From NCBI GenBank assembly GCA_021775835.1, contig JAJFHC010000302.1:1-16634 (forward strand): a DNA stretch of 16,634 nucleotides, read 5' to 3'. The notes under the pieces are model-generated. The model did no database searches. It saw only the letters and a program-made list of their open reading frames with translations, and was not told the DNA's origin. Every line of letters begins with the position of its first letter. Within the stretch, counting starts at the first letter, position 1. Both the position numbers and the translations under genes were made by a program. Of this stretch, positions 7,334-15,595 are shown piece after piece. This DNA is from Hyphomicrobiales bacterium. GTDB lineage: Bacteria; Pseudomonadota; Alphaproteobacteria; Rhizobiales; JAJFHC01.

Positions 7334-8649
7334 AAGAGGCACTGAAACTTGGAGTCGCTGGCCTGGGAACGGTCGGTCGGGGCGTGTTCAAGATCATTGA
7401 AGGGCAGGCTTCCGACATTCAAGGCAGGACCGGCCGCAAGGTTGTGATCTCGGCTGTTTGCGCCAGGGACCGTACACTTGACCGGGGTATCGACGTATCC
7501 GGTGTCGAGTGGTTCGATGACGCAACGGCGCTGGCGACCAGCGATGACGTTGATGTTTACGTCGAATTGATCGGAGGCGAGGAGGGTGTTGCCCGTGCCT
7601 CAGTTGAAGCCGCGCTCAGGGCTGGCAAACATGTGGTGACGGCAAACAAAGCACTGCTCGCGGTCCATGGTAACGAACTGGCAGTGCTGGCTGAAGAAAA
7701 CGGCGTGGCGCTCAATTTCGAGGCGGCAGTCGCCGGTGGCATCCCGATCGTAAAGGCGGTCCGTGAAAGTATCATGGGGAATCGGATCAAGCATGTGTTC
7801 GGCATCATGAACGGCACCTGCAACTACATTCTGACGACTATGGAGCGCGAGGGCCGAAGTTTCGAAGATGTCCTCAGTGATGCTCAGGACCTGGGATACG
7901 CCGAAGCTGACCCCACCTTCGACGTGGGTGGATTCGATACCGCCCACAAGCTCGCCTTGCTCACGAGCCTTGCTTTCGGCACTCAGGTTTCATTCGGCGA
8001 TATCTACATCGAAGGCATTGAAAAGGTCACTGCCCAGGATCTGGCCTCGGCAGCCGAACTGGGGTTCAAGATCAAGCTACTCGGCGTCGCTCTCGACACA
8101 GGTCACGGCATCGAGCAACGGGTCCATCCGACCATGGTTCCCGCAGACTCGCCAATTGCCGACGTCCATGGTGTCTTCAATGCCGTCGCGCTGCGCGGTG
8201 ATCAGGTCGGCGACCTGATGCTTGAGGGACGCGGCGCCGGCGAAGGGCCGACAGCGACGGCAGTTGTCGCCGACGTGCTCGACATTGCCCGCGGCTTCAT
8301 CATGCCGCCGTTCGGTAGAGCATCATCGACGCTTGTGCCCTACGAACGCGCGCGAATGCGCGCCCACGAGGGCGGTTATTATATTGCTATGGACGTCTTT
8401 GACCGGTCGGGAGCCGTCGCTGCCATCGCCCAGCGAATGGCCGAACAGCAGATTTCACTTGAAAGCATTATCCAAAAGCCACTAATGGCGAGCGGCAGGG
8501 AAGAATCGGTGGAAAAGCCCGATACCATGCCGGTAGTGCTGATTACGCATGATACTCTTGAAGAGAATGTGAAAGCAGCGTTAGAGCAAATTGAGGAGGA
8601 CGGACATACGGCCCGCACTCCGCGTATGATAAGAATAGAAAAACTATAA
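7330..8649 (+). CDS. hom: Homoserine dehydrogenase
   Basis: It reduces aspartate semialdehyde to homoserine with NAD(P)H, the branch point to threonine and methionine. The 439-residue product has the nucleotide loop GVAGLGTVGRG (8-18), the HVVTANKALLA segment with Lys107, the signature NGTCNYIL (161-168), and AEADPTFDVGGFDTAHKLALL (191-211) with the likely catalytic Asp203 and Lys207. A C-terminal ACT domain (about 360-439, starting YYIAMDVFDRSGAVAAIA) suggests feedback control by an amino acid, usually threonine. This is the monofunctional form without an aspartokinase domain. Its ATG overlaps the stop of the aminotransferase gene, so the two are co-transcribed and probably translationally coupled. 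Confidence 0.96.
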   Translation: MKEALKLGVAGLGTVGRGVFKIIEGQASDIQGRTGRKVVISAVCARDRTLDRGIDVSGVEWFDDATALATSDDVDVYVELIGGEEGVARASVEAALRAGKHVVTANKALLAVHGNELAVLAEENGVALNFEAAVAGGIPIVKAVRESIMGNRIKHVFGIMNGTCNYILTTMEREGRSFEDVLSDAQDLGYAEADPTFDVGGFDTAHKLALLTSLAFGTQVSFGDIYIEGIEKVTAQDLASAAELGFKIKLLGVALDTGHGIEQRVHPTMVPADSPIADVHGVFNAVALRGDQVGDLMLEGRGAGEGPTATAVVADVLDIARGFIMPPFGRASSTLVPYERARMRAHEGGYYIAMDVFDRSGAVAAIAQRMAEQQISLESIIQKPLMASGREESVEKPDTMPVVLITHDTLEENVKAALEQIEEDGHTARTPRMIRIEKL

Positions 8650-8650
8650 A

Positions 8651-8672
8651 TTACAAGTATTTATGCTTGTAA
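8651..8672. promoter_or_regulatory. Perfect inverted repeat between hom and glpX
   Basis: TTACAAG (8651-8657) and CTTGTAA (8666-8672) are perfect 7-base arms with an AT-rich 8-base spacer. They fill most of the 46-base gap before the glpX start. The symmetry and size (22 bases) suit an operator for a dimeric regulator, or an RNA hairpin within the transcript. The sequence does not match a site I can name. Confidence 0.45.
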
Positions 8673-8695
8673 GTTGATGTATAAGGGGAATAACG

Positions 8696-9670
8696 GTGGG
8701 AAAAATTGCTGCGCTTGATCGCGTTTTGACACTGGAGTTGGCACGGGTTACGGAGCGCACGGCCGTCGCGGCGGCACGGTTGCGGGGCCGGGGTGACGAG
8801 GTTACCGCCGACCAGGTTGCCGTCGATGCCATGCGCAAAGAACTCAATGCGCTCGATATCGATGGCACGGTCGTCATTGGCGAAGGGGAACGCGACGAAG
8901 CGCCGATGCTGTATATCGGAGAGAAAGTCGGTACCACATCGGGACCCAAGGTTGATATTGCGTTGGACCCGCTTGAGGGAACGACCCTGACGGCCAAGGC
9001 CATGCCCAATGCGCTGGCCGTCATTGCCCTTGCCGAAGGTGGCAGCCTGCTGCACGCACCGGATGTCTACATGGACAAGATTGCCATCGGCGGCGGTTTT
9101 GAAAAGGGACTGGTTGATCTTGACCGTTCACCGGCGGAGAATCTCAAGGCGCTCGCCGACGCCAAAGGCGTTCAGATATCCGATCTCACGGCCTGTATTC
9201 TCGACCGGCCACGCCATGCCAAGTTGATCGAGGCGACCCGCGAGACCGGGGCGTCGATCAGCCTTATCAGCGATGGTGACGTTGCCGGTGTTATCAACAC
9301 CACCAACACGGAAGAAACCGGGATCGATATCTACATGGGTATCGGCGGTGCACCTGAAGGGGTTCTGGCGGCGGCGGCACTGCGGTGCATTGGCGGGCAG
9401 ATGCAGGGCCGGCTGGTGACCAACAGCGCCGAACAGCGCGAGCGGGCACTTAAGATGGGCGTCGAGGATTTCGACCGGAAATACTCCATGGAAGAAATGG
9501 CAAGCGGAGACGTACTTTTTGCCGCAACCGGGGTCACGGACGGTTCGATGCTGGACGGGGTTGCATTCAATGGCAAGAAAGTGGTCACCGATACGGTTGT
9601 AATGCGGTCATCGACGGGCACGGTAAGATGGATCAAGGCGATACATGCCGACGACTCCAAGTTTCACTGA
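8696..9670 (+). CDS. glpX: Class II fructose-1,6-bisphosphatase
   Basis: GlpX hydrolyses fructose 1,6-bisphosphate to fructose 6-phosphate in gluconeogenesis; some relatives also act on sedoheptulose bisphosphate. The 324-residue product carries the family motifs GRGDEVTADQVAVDAM (31-46) with metal ligand Asp34, VIGEGERDEAPMLYIGEKVG (60-79), and DIALDPLEGTTLTAK (87-101) with the DPLEGT metal and phosphate site. GIGGAPEGVLAAAA follows later, and the tail ATGVTDGSMLDGV is also typical. The start is GTG at 8696, supported by AAGGGGA six bases upstream. It stands between hom and recJ, an order shared by many alphaproteobacteria. The inverted repeat in its leader may allow separate control. Confidence 0.95.
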   Translation: MGKIAALDRVLTLELARVTERTAVAAARLRGRGDEVTADQVAVDAMRKELNALDIDGTVVIGEGERDEAPMLYIGEKVGTTSGPKVDIALDPLEGTTLTAKAMPNALAVIALAEGGSLLHAPDVYMDKIAIGGGFEKGLVDLDRSPAENLKALADAKGVQISDLTACILDRPRHAKLIEATRETGASISLISDGDVAGVINTTNTEETGIDIYMGIGGAPEGVLAAAALRCIGGQMQGRLVTNSAEQRERALKMGVEDFDRKYSMEEMASGDVLFAATGVTDGSMLDGVAFNGKKVVTDTVVMRSSTGTVRWIKAIHADDSKFH

Positions 9671-9701
9671 CTGACACTTCGGCCGCCGCCGCGGGACGAA
9701 C

Positions 9702-11519
9702 ATGACAGAGGACAACGGCTGCTTTCTGGGCGTTACCCGCTCTGCAACCGGCAAGACCTGGATCGACAACCTTTCCGACCGGCGCACAGCGACCACCATC
9801 AGCCAGCGCCTGGATATTCCCGAAGTCCTGGGCCGCGTGCTGGCAGCTCGCGGTGTCGATGTAGAAACCGCCGAACGGTTCCTTAATCCGACATTGAAAT
9901 CTTATCTTCCCGATCCCCACGTGCTGCAGGATGCCGAACGGGCGTCGGCACGGATTGTGCGGGCCATCCAGAATAGTGAAAACGTGGTGGTCTTCGGTGA
10001 CTACGACGTCGATGGCACGACCTCCACAGCCCTGCTGACGCGTTTTCTGGCGGCAGTGGGCCTCAGCGTTAGCAACTACATCCCCAACCGCCTGACGGAA
10101 GGCTATGGGCCCAATGCGGAGGCCCTGAAGATGCTTCGGGAGAGTGGCGCCGATCTGGTGATCACGGTCGATTGCGGCATTGCTGCTCACGATCCTATGG
10201 AGCAGGCGGCCGGCATGGGACTCGATATCGTCATTATCGATCACCACCAGGCCGGTGAAGAGCTGCCGGTGGCCAATGCGGTGGTCAATCCTAACCGCCA
10301 GGACGATCTCAGTGGACTGGGCTACCTTGCAGCCGTGGGTGTGACCTTTCTCATGGTCGTGGCTGTCAACCGTGAACTGCGGCAGGCTGGATGGTATGGT
10401 GAGAACCGCCCGGAACCGGATTTGATGCAGTGGCTGGATCTGGTGGCGCTGGGGACCGTCTGCGACGTGGTACCGCTGATCGATCTCAACAGAGCCCTCG
10501 TGACCCAGGGGCTCAAGGTGATGGCACAGCGTGGCAATGTGGGCCTGCGGGCATTGGGCAACGTTGCCCGCCTCAACCGTCGTCCTGATACTTATGCTGC
10601 TGGGTTTGTCCTGGGGCCCCGAATAAACGCGGCCGGCCGGATGGGACGTTCGGACCTTGCCGTGACATTGCTGTGCTCTGAAGACGACCTGATCGCGACC
10701 GCGACCGCGGAGGAACTGGAACGGCTCAATCAGGAAAGACAGACGGAGGAGGCCCAGATCCTGGAGCGTGCGCTGATGCAGGCGGAACGCTCACTGGGTG
10801 AGACCGGTGACGCGAGCCTCGTGATTGTTGCCGGCGACGGCTGGCATGCCGGCGTTGTCGGTATCGTTGCCAGCCGCCTCAAGGACCGTTTTGCACGGCC
10901 TGCCATCGCCATTGCCTTCGACGATGCGGGACAGGGGGCAGGGTCGGGCCGTTCGATATCCGGTGTAGATCTGGGAACCGCCATACGCCGTGCGGTCGAG
11001 GCCGGTATCCTGGTCAAGGGCGGCGGACACAAGATGGCCGCCGGCTTGACCGTCGAGCGGGATCGCCTGGGAGATCTGCGTGCCTTTCTTGAAGATGATC
11101 TGAAGTCGCGGGTTGCGGAGGCAACGGCCAATCCTGGTCTTGCCATCGACGGTGCCTTGGGAGCGGGTGGTGCTCACCTGCGCTTCATCGACCTGCTTGA
11201 ACGGGCGGGACCATTTGGTGTCGGTAACCCAAGACCACGGCTTGCTTTCCCTGCCCACAAGATCGCCTATGCCGACGTGGTAGGCGACCAGCATGTACGG
11301 TGTACGCTGGTCAGCGGTGACGGTGTGCGGCTGAAGGCCATGTGCTTCAGATGTGTCGGTACACCGCTGGGCGACGCTCTGCTGAAATCGCGCGGTAAGG
11401 CCGTTCATGTGGCTGGCCATCTGTCGGCCAACACCTGGGGCGGGCAGACAACGCCACAGCTTATCATTGAAGATGTGGCAGCAATTGAGGCGGGTGCCGC
11501 GGCGTCATCTGGCAGATAG
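9702..11519 (+). CDS. recJ: Single-stranded-DNA-specific exonuclease RecJ
   Basis: RecJ degrades single-stranded DNA 5' to 3' in recombination, gap processing and mismatch repair. The 605-residue protein has the DHH phosphoesterase domain with motif I VVFGDYDVDGTTSTA (Asp100, Asp102, Asp104), motif II ITVDCGI (Asp157), motif III IIDHHQ (Asp180, His181, His182) and the GTVCD motif (Asp255). The DHHA1 domain carries GGGHKMAAGL (440-449), and a C-terminal OB-like region ends near PQLIIEDVA. All metal-binding residues are present, so it should be active. The ATG at 9702 lies 31 bases after the glpX stop with only a weak GGGA site upstream. No terminator is clear after the stop. Confidence 0.96.
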   Translation: MTEDNGCFLGVTRSATGKTWIDNLSDRRTATTISQRLDIPEVLGRVLAARGVDVETAERFLNPTLKSYLPDPHVLQDAERASARIVRAIQNSENVVVFGDYDVDGTTSTALLTRFLAAVGLSVSNYIPNRLTEGYGPNAEALKMLRESGADLVITVDCGIAAHDPMEQAAGMGLDIVIIDHHQAGEELPVANAVVNPNRQDDLSGLGYLAAVGVTFLMVVAVNRELRQAGWYGENRPEPDLMQWLDLVALGTVCDVVPLIDLNRALVTQGLKVMAQRGNVGLRALGNVARLNRRPDTYAAGFVLGPRINAAGRMGRSDLAVTLLCSEDDLIATATAEELERLNQERQTEEAQILERALMQAERSLGETGDASLVIVAGDGWHAGVVGIVASRLKDRFARPAIAIAFDDAGQGAGSGRSISGVDLGTAIRRAVEAGILVKGGGHKMAAGLTVERDRLGDLRAFLEDDLKSRVAEATANPGLAIDGALGAGGAHLRFIDLLERAGPFGVGNPRPRLAFPAHKIAYADVVGDQHVRCTLVSGDGVRLKAMCFRCVGTPLGDALLKSRGKAVHVAGHLSANTWGGQTTPQLIIEDVAAIEAGAAASSGR

Positions 11520-11563
11520 TTCGTTTGCTTGCGTAAATCGTGTCATCTGGGTTGAAACTGGGC

Positions 11564-11592
11564 TTGCATAGACCTCAAATCCTGTCTATATA
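11564..11592 (+). promoter_or_regulatory. Promoter of the tRNA-Glu gene
   Basis: TTGCAT (11564-11569), a 17-base spacer and TATATA (11587-11592) give a good sigma-70 promoter. The predicted start lies near 11599, about 14 bases before the mature tRNA. Confidence 0.7.
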
Positions 11593-11612
11593 GCCGCGAC
11601 GTTACGCGATGC

Positions 11613-11687
11613 GGGCCCTTCGTCTATCGGTTAGGACGCCAGGTTTTCAACCTGGAAAGAGGGGTTCGACTCCCCTAGGGCCTGCCA
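11613..11687 (+). tRNA. tRNA-Glu (anticodon TTC)
   Basis: A complete cloverleaf of 75 bases including an encoded CCA end. The acceptor arms are GGGCCCT (11613-11619) and AGGGCCT (11677-11683) with a first-pair G-U. The anticodon stem is CCAGG/CCTGG with loop TTTTCAA, giving anticodon TTC (11646-11648). The T arm is GAGGGG-TTCGACT-CCCCT, slightly shifted. The tRNA reads GAA and GAG codons. It stands alone, with its own promoter, at the border between the conserved recJ run and the accessory genes to the right. Confidence 0.96.
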
Positions 11688-11730
11688 ATATCGCTGATTT
11701 CCACCGTTTGTTAGAATGTCGGACACTCAC

Positions 11731-11747
11731 GGGCTTCATAATAGCCC
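11731..11747. terminator. Weak hairpin downstream of tRNA-Glu
   Basis: GGGCT (11731-11735) pairs with AGCCC (11743-11747) around a 7-base loop, followed by ATTGTTT. It lies between the tRNA and the converging SapC-family gene and might end either transcript, but the stem is short. Confidence 0.25.
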
Positions 11748-11840
11748 ATTGTTTCCGTTGAGAACGCCTACTGACCGATCATGATTGGATTACCGCCTGA
11801 GACCATGGTCTTGTCCCTTGGCATGACAACGCATCCCGAT

Positions 11841-12665
11841 TCAGTCTGCCTGCGCACTTTCGATAATTCGGTTTCCCACCCGACGCCAGTTTCCAATTGA
11901 GAACAGATGAGCGTAAACGGCGGCAATCCAGCCCTTGCGCCGCCAGTCCAGGAATGTCTCGTCATCAAGTTCGTTAAACGCCTTATCGTTGATAACCTGA
12001 TAACCTCCGATGTTGATAGAGTCGCCCGATGACGTGCTGAGCTTGATTCCGCCGGGTTGAAACAGACCCTTGTCCTTGACGGCCTCGCTAAAACTGCGGG
12101 AGGCGAGGTGTTCCTGATGATACTTGGCGCAGAAATCGGCGGCACGGTCCATGATCGCAGTTGCCTTGCCGTCAACATAGAAGGCTTCGCCGTCGGTTCC
12201 CGGATCCTCCGTCAACCTTTCGTCTGCCAGGTCAATGCATAGCAGGTGGTCGGTCTGATTGGGTGCCGGCACCATGATGAATGGATAGCGGCGTATATAA
12301 GACGGGACGTACTGTTCTTTCATCCATTCACCTTTGTCATCGATGAAAAGATTGGGACCTCCTGTCTGTCCAAGCATGACGGTGGGAACCGGGATTTCAT
12401 CCTGTGAGAAAACAATCGGATAGCAGGATTGAGCAAACAGAAATTCAGCCAGATTTACAGGCAGGCTGTTTCGTTCGCGGGCAAAGGAGTAATCTAGACC
12501 TCTGGTGAGTTTCAGCCCGGAATGTTTCTCCGACGATATTGCGGCAGGTTGCCGATAGAATAGTGGCAAGGTCGGTGTGGTGGCTTCGGCCTGTTGGCTG
12601 GTCTCTGTTGTCTCGCTTTTTGGAGATTTTGTTCCTTTTTTCGAGGATGCTGTCTTTTTCGCCAT
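11841..12665 (-). CDS. SapC family protein
   Basis: A 274-residue protein of the SapC family, named after a Campylobacter S-layer-associated gene; the biochemical role of the family is unknown. Visible family features are the strand LKLTRGLDYSFARERNSLPV, the segment AEFLFAQSCYPIVFS, NLFIDDKGEW followed by QYVPSYIRRYPFIM, and LCIDLADERL. The first 30 residues are rich in Lys, Ser, Thr and Glu and look disordered; there is no signal peptide or membrane segment. The ATG at 12665 is chosen because AAGGTG lies six bases upstream; a GTG at 12674 would add three residues. It is divergent from the sulfotransferase gene across 308 bases. In alphaproteobacteria such genes often sit near outer-membrane or surface functions, but no partner here is proven. 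Confidence 0.8.
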   Translation of the reverse strand: MAKKTASSKKGTKSPKSETTETSQQAEATTPTLPLFYRQPAAISSEKHSGLKLTRGLDYSFARERNSLPVNLAEFLFAQSCYPIVFSQDEIPVPTVMLGQTGGPNLFIDDKGEWMKEQYVPSYIRRYPFIMVPAPNQTDHLLCIDLADERLTEDPGTDGEAFYVDGKATAIMDRAADFCAKYHQEHLASRSFSEAVKDKGLFQPGGIKLSTSSGDSINIGGYQVINDKAFNELDDETFLDWRRKGWIAAVYAHLFSIGNWRRVGNRIIESAQAD

Positions 12666-12973
12666 TTTCTGCACCTTGAATTTGCCGATGTTGGGAATCC
12701 TAAGCCTGTAGGACAGATTTGAGAGTATCCATGATCACAAGTCTGATCGAGGAGTTTGCCACCGTTTGACCAGTTGATATAGGCGTCGAGTCATTGCTGG
12801 TTATCATCGGCTTCAGAATCTAAGCCGTCAATGCACCCTAGGCAGCAAAGTGACGTTGCCTTGAAAACGCAAACTGAGTTGGTTCGGAATTTGAAGCACC
12901 CCTCGGTGCTGGCGGCTTTCGTCTTTCTTTCCGTAGCGTTACATTCGGCCGGAGGCAATTGGGAGCTGTTGTC
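12666..12973. other. Intergenic region between SapC-family and sulfotransferase genes
   Basis: This 308-base gap must hold the promoters of two divergent genes, but I see no convincing -35/-10 pair for either. It contains one perfect hairpin, AGCACC (12895-12900) with GGTGCT (12905-12910) around a 4-base loop, followed by a pyrimidine-rich stretch that is not a clean T-run. No gene is recognisable in it. Confidence 0.4.
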
Positions 12974-13864
12974 ATGGCGCGATTCGAAATTCCGGCGGGT
13001 TTTACTGTTGGCCTCCTGGCCACCATGCCTCGCTCGGGCACCTGGTATTCATTCTACTTTTTTGAGTTTCTTGATATTCATCTTTCTGGCCGACAGACGC
13101 TCAACACACGTATGGATCTGGAAATCTACCCGTCTTTGAAACTTGGAAAGATCAGTGTGCACAGCATTTGCCCAGGGTTTCCCGAGCTATGCAGGGGGCC
13201 ACTCAAGGACAAGTGGGACGAACTCGACTTCTATGTGGATGGTTACAATTACGGATACCAAAAATTCATTGGCAACAATATTGCCACCTATTCACCGGAG
13301 CTGAACTCGGGGATCCGGATTATCTATCTCTATCGAAATCCGCTCGATCAGGCCGTTTCCTATTTCCGGCACGCCCGACACAACAAGAACGAGCACAAGA
13401 CCGTTCATCGCGACGATGACGGTTCTGTAATTGAAATGACAAGTGCGTCTCAGTTTCTTCGCATGGTTGGGTTGGAAGCGTACATCAAGCAGTATTTTAC
13501 ATTTGAAGCCATGCGGACAGCTTATGGTGAAAACATACTGATGGTGCCCTATGAACGTCTTGTACGTGACCCTGAACCGACTTTTACACGAATGCTTGAG
13601 TTCTGGGGCTTTGACGTGGATACCGCTGGCAAGCAATCTGCGGTGCAAAAGGCGCTCCAATCCTGTTCGCCCGAAAGCCTTCGAAACATTGAAACCGCAC
13701 TCCAGAGTTCTCTGGCCCGCGATCAGATGAAACCAGGTGAAAGCCATATACGCGGCGGCGAAATCGGTAAGTGGAAATCCGTCCTAAGCGATGCCGATGT
13801 GGATTTTGCCAAGGCCCAATTGGCTGAATTCGGCATCTCCCTGGATGACTTTGAAATTTCGTGA
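12974..13864 (+). CDS. PAPS-dependent sulfotransferase
   Basis: A 296-residue protein of the sulfotransferase family, which transfers sulfate from PAPS to an acceptor such as a sugar, lipid or tyrosine. The 5'-phosphosulfate loop is TMPRSGTWYSFYFF (residues 17-30) and the 3'-phosphate motif is RIIYLYRNPLDQAVSYFRH (115-133) with Arg121 and Ser129. The C-terminal GGEIGKWKS (261-269) matches the family's GxxGxWK PAPS-binding motif. There is no signal peptide, so the enzyme is expected in the cytoplasm. The ATG at 12974 is preferred because GGGAG (12961-12965) lies just upstream; the frame also opens at a TTG at 12959. The acceptor cannot be inferred, and no PAPS synthesis genes are nearby. It converges with the LuxR-type gene. 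Confidence 0.88.
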   Translation: MARFEIPAGFTVGLLATMPRSGTWYSFYFFEFLDIHLSGRQTLNTRMDLEIYPSLKLGKISVHSICPGFPELCRGPLKDKWDELDFYVDGYNYGYQKFIGNNIATYSPELNSGIRIIYLYRNPLDQAVSYFRHARHNKNEHKTVHRDDDGSVIEMTSASQFLRMVGLEAYIKQYFTFEAMRTAYGENILMVPYERLVRDPEPTFTRMLEFWGFDVDTAGKQSAVQKALQSCSPESLRNIETALQSSLARDQMKPGESHIRGGEIGKWKSVLSDADVDFAKAQLAEFGISLDDFEIS

Positions 13865-13897
13865 ACTTAGTAAATGTCCGTGACAATCATCGAACCC

Positions 13898-13927
13898 AAC
13901 GAATCTGTGGGACCGGTTTGATTCGTT
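13898..13927. terminator. Hairpin between convergent sulfotransferase and LuxR-type genes
   Basis: AACGAATC (13898-13905) and GATTCGTT (13920-13927) are perfect 8-base arms around a 14-base loop, in the 82-base gap where the two transcripts meet. Position and symmetry suggest a bidirectional terminator, although no T-run follows on either strand. Confidence 0.45.
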
Positions 13928-13946
13928 CACCAAATGCTTGACTGGG

Positions 13947-15107
13947 CTAGGCTCCGTCGGCCTCGTCAATCGGGATGTTAACTGATATCGCCAGACGCAC
14001 CAGGTCCGATTGCCGATTTGTGTTTGTCTTGATTTTTACTGCCTTGATTTGTGAACGTACGGTGCCGATGGTGGTGTTTCTGAGTTCGGAAATGTCCTGT
14101 AGATTGTAGCCGTCCAGCAATTTTTTCAATACATCGGCCTCGGCGGTACTGAGACCAAACAAGGTTTCCATTCCTGATGTGGAGATACTCTGTCGATTGA
14201 TCGGATCGATGGCAAAGATCAACGACCCCCGGAAGTCACCGCCAATATTGGACGTGTCACCGCGCAGCGGACAAATGGCCAAAAGAAACGGTTCAGTTCC
14301 GGAGCGGCGCGAGACAGCCATGAGGACTTCCGGCACAATGTCAGTGCCGTTTGCCGTTGCGGATGTTGAACAAACGGCACGTTCCAGCAACCGCCTTTCA
14401 CCGTCGTTCGTCAGAGTGAGGGTTCTGTCATGACTGAAGTGCATACCGTCTTTGAGTTCAACAATCCGGGACGCTTCGCTGTTATGAACGGCAACCTGAC
14501 CGTCGGCGAGGGTGATGAACACACCAATCTTCACGCGATCCAATGCGTCCAAAACGGCGCGAAATCGGTTTTGGAGGATCTGGAAGGTCCGCCCGATTTC
14601 AACAGCCTTTGCGAAGTGCGGCATAAACGGATCGCTGAATAGCTTCTCCTCATCGCGCATTGGACCGTGCTCGCGGCGAAACTGAAAGGAAATCAAGTCC
14701 AGCCAAGCGCCGGAAACGTTTAACCGGGTTGCAACCCGCCAGAACAGGCCAATCTTGTTGTCCAGCCACTTGAGTGGTGGATGGGCGGCAATGTCCTCAA
14801 TGTTGGTGAGCCCGAGAATTTCAAAGTCGTGACGCCAGACACGACGGGGATCATGAAACAGGACACTGAGGCATTCTGCGTCGGTGGCTGCGTGGAGTTC
14901 ATTGTATTCCGTGATCACTTCTTTGGTCAGCAGTCCACCGTACCGTGTAACGAAGGCGTCGTCGTTGAACTGATCCACGACTTGCAGCGCTACACTTCCC
15001 GCATTGATGAATCCGCAAAACTCATCGAGGACGTCACGCCACTTCTCCGGGTTCAGCGTCACGTCATATAGCCGACCGATGTAGTCCAGATGATTGGCCT
15101 CGTACAT
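13947..15107 (-). CDS. LuxR-type helix-turn-helix transcriptional regulator
   Basis: A 386-residue regulator with a C-terminal LuxR/FixJ-type DNA-binding domain (about 317-375): LSTAEADVLKKLLDGYNLQDIS, then the recognition part TTIGTVRSQIKAVKIKT and a closing QSDLVRLA. The large N-terminal part (1-300) has no receiver or autoinducer-binding signature I recognise; the middle (about 190-300, RFRAVLDALDRVKIGVFITLADGQVAVHNSEA) resembles a PAS-like sensory fold. This layout is common among alphaproteobacterial regulators of unknown signal. The ATG at 15107 is chosen over the upstream TTG at 15122; GGCAGG lies just before it. It is divergent from the RTX gene across 555 bases, so it may control that gene and itself. 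Confidence 0.85.
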   Translation of the reverse strand: MYEANHLDYIGRLYDVTLNPEKWRDVLDEFCGFINAGSVALQVVDQFNDDAFVTRYGGLLTKEVITEYNELHAATDAECLSVLFHDPRRVWRHDFEILGLTNIEDIAAHPPLKWLDNKIGLFWRVATRLNVSGAWLDLISFQFRREHGPMRDEEKLFSDPFMPHFAKAVEIGRTFQILQNRFRAVLDALDRVKIGVFITLADGQVAVHNSEASRIVELKDGMHFSHDRTLTLTNDGERRLLERAVCSTSATANGTDIVPEVLMAVSRRSGTEPFLLAICPLRGDTSNIGGDFRGSLIFAIDPINRQSISTSGMETLFGLSTAEADVLKKLLDGYNLQDISELRNTTIGTVRSQIKAVKIKTNTNRQSDLVRLAISVNIPIDEADGA

Positions 15108-15459
15108 GTTGCCTGCCCCCAAATCTGTTGTTGATGGGTGAGGGACGCTGCGATGGTCAGAGTGACGATCGAATTGTGCGTGTCCGCCCCGGTAATCTGA
15201 TGAAGTCGTTGAGCCAGAGGTTGCCTTGGAACAATCAAACCTTGTTCCCCTTCATCCCCAAATTGGGAGATGCGGCCCAGAGACATTGCTGTCATCTTCT
15301 CTCTGTAGTGATGTGTAAACGAGTAGTTTGAACATGTTTCACTCCAGTAATTGTGATGGTGCTGCCGACCGCGCGAGCCAGTGCCCTCGTATAGTAAGTA
15401 TTACCATTATGAGTTGCAGGAGTGAGACAGATCACAAACTGCTCATAAATCTGAAGTTA

Positions 15460-15475
15460 TGTGATTAACATCACA
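15460..15475. promoter_or_regulatory. CRP-family binding site
   Basis: TGTGATTAACATCACA is a perfect TGTGA-N6-TCACA palindrome, the classical CRP consensus core. Additional half-sites flank it: TCACA at 15432-15436 and TGTGA at 15485-15489. Its centre lies about 195 bases upstream of the RTX ATG and about 360 bases upstream of the LuxR-type ATG. Which of the two genes it serves is not clear. Confidence 0.6.
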
Positions 15476-15572
15476 ATACGTTGATGTGAAAAGAGATTAG
15501 CAATTTGTTGACCATGATTGACATGCGACTTCGAGTTGTGTTCTGCTGGACTTGAGGCAGACTTGTCGGGGG

Positions 15573-15595
15573 GCGAGTGTCTACTCGCTATTTTT
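15573..15595 (+). terminator. Terminator-like hairpin in the RTX leader
   Basis: GCGAGT (15573-15578) and ACTCGC (15583-15588) form a perfect 6-base stem with a 4-base loop, followed by TATTTTT. It lies 67 bases before the RTX start codon and points towards it. It could be an attenuator in the leader or the end of a short separate transcript. Confidence 0.5.

Noticed and set aside
11613..11687. tRNA-Glu as an integration site of a genomic island
   Set aside because: No integrase and no second copy of the tRNA 3' end is visible in the window, so this remains only a possibility for the sequence beyond the right edge.
15059..15331. Two frames of 67-78 codons overlapping the start of the LuxR-type gene
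   Set aside because: Neither has a convincing ribosome site or a recognisable family, and one overlaps the regulator's coding start.
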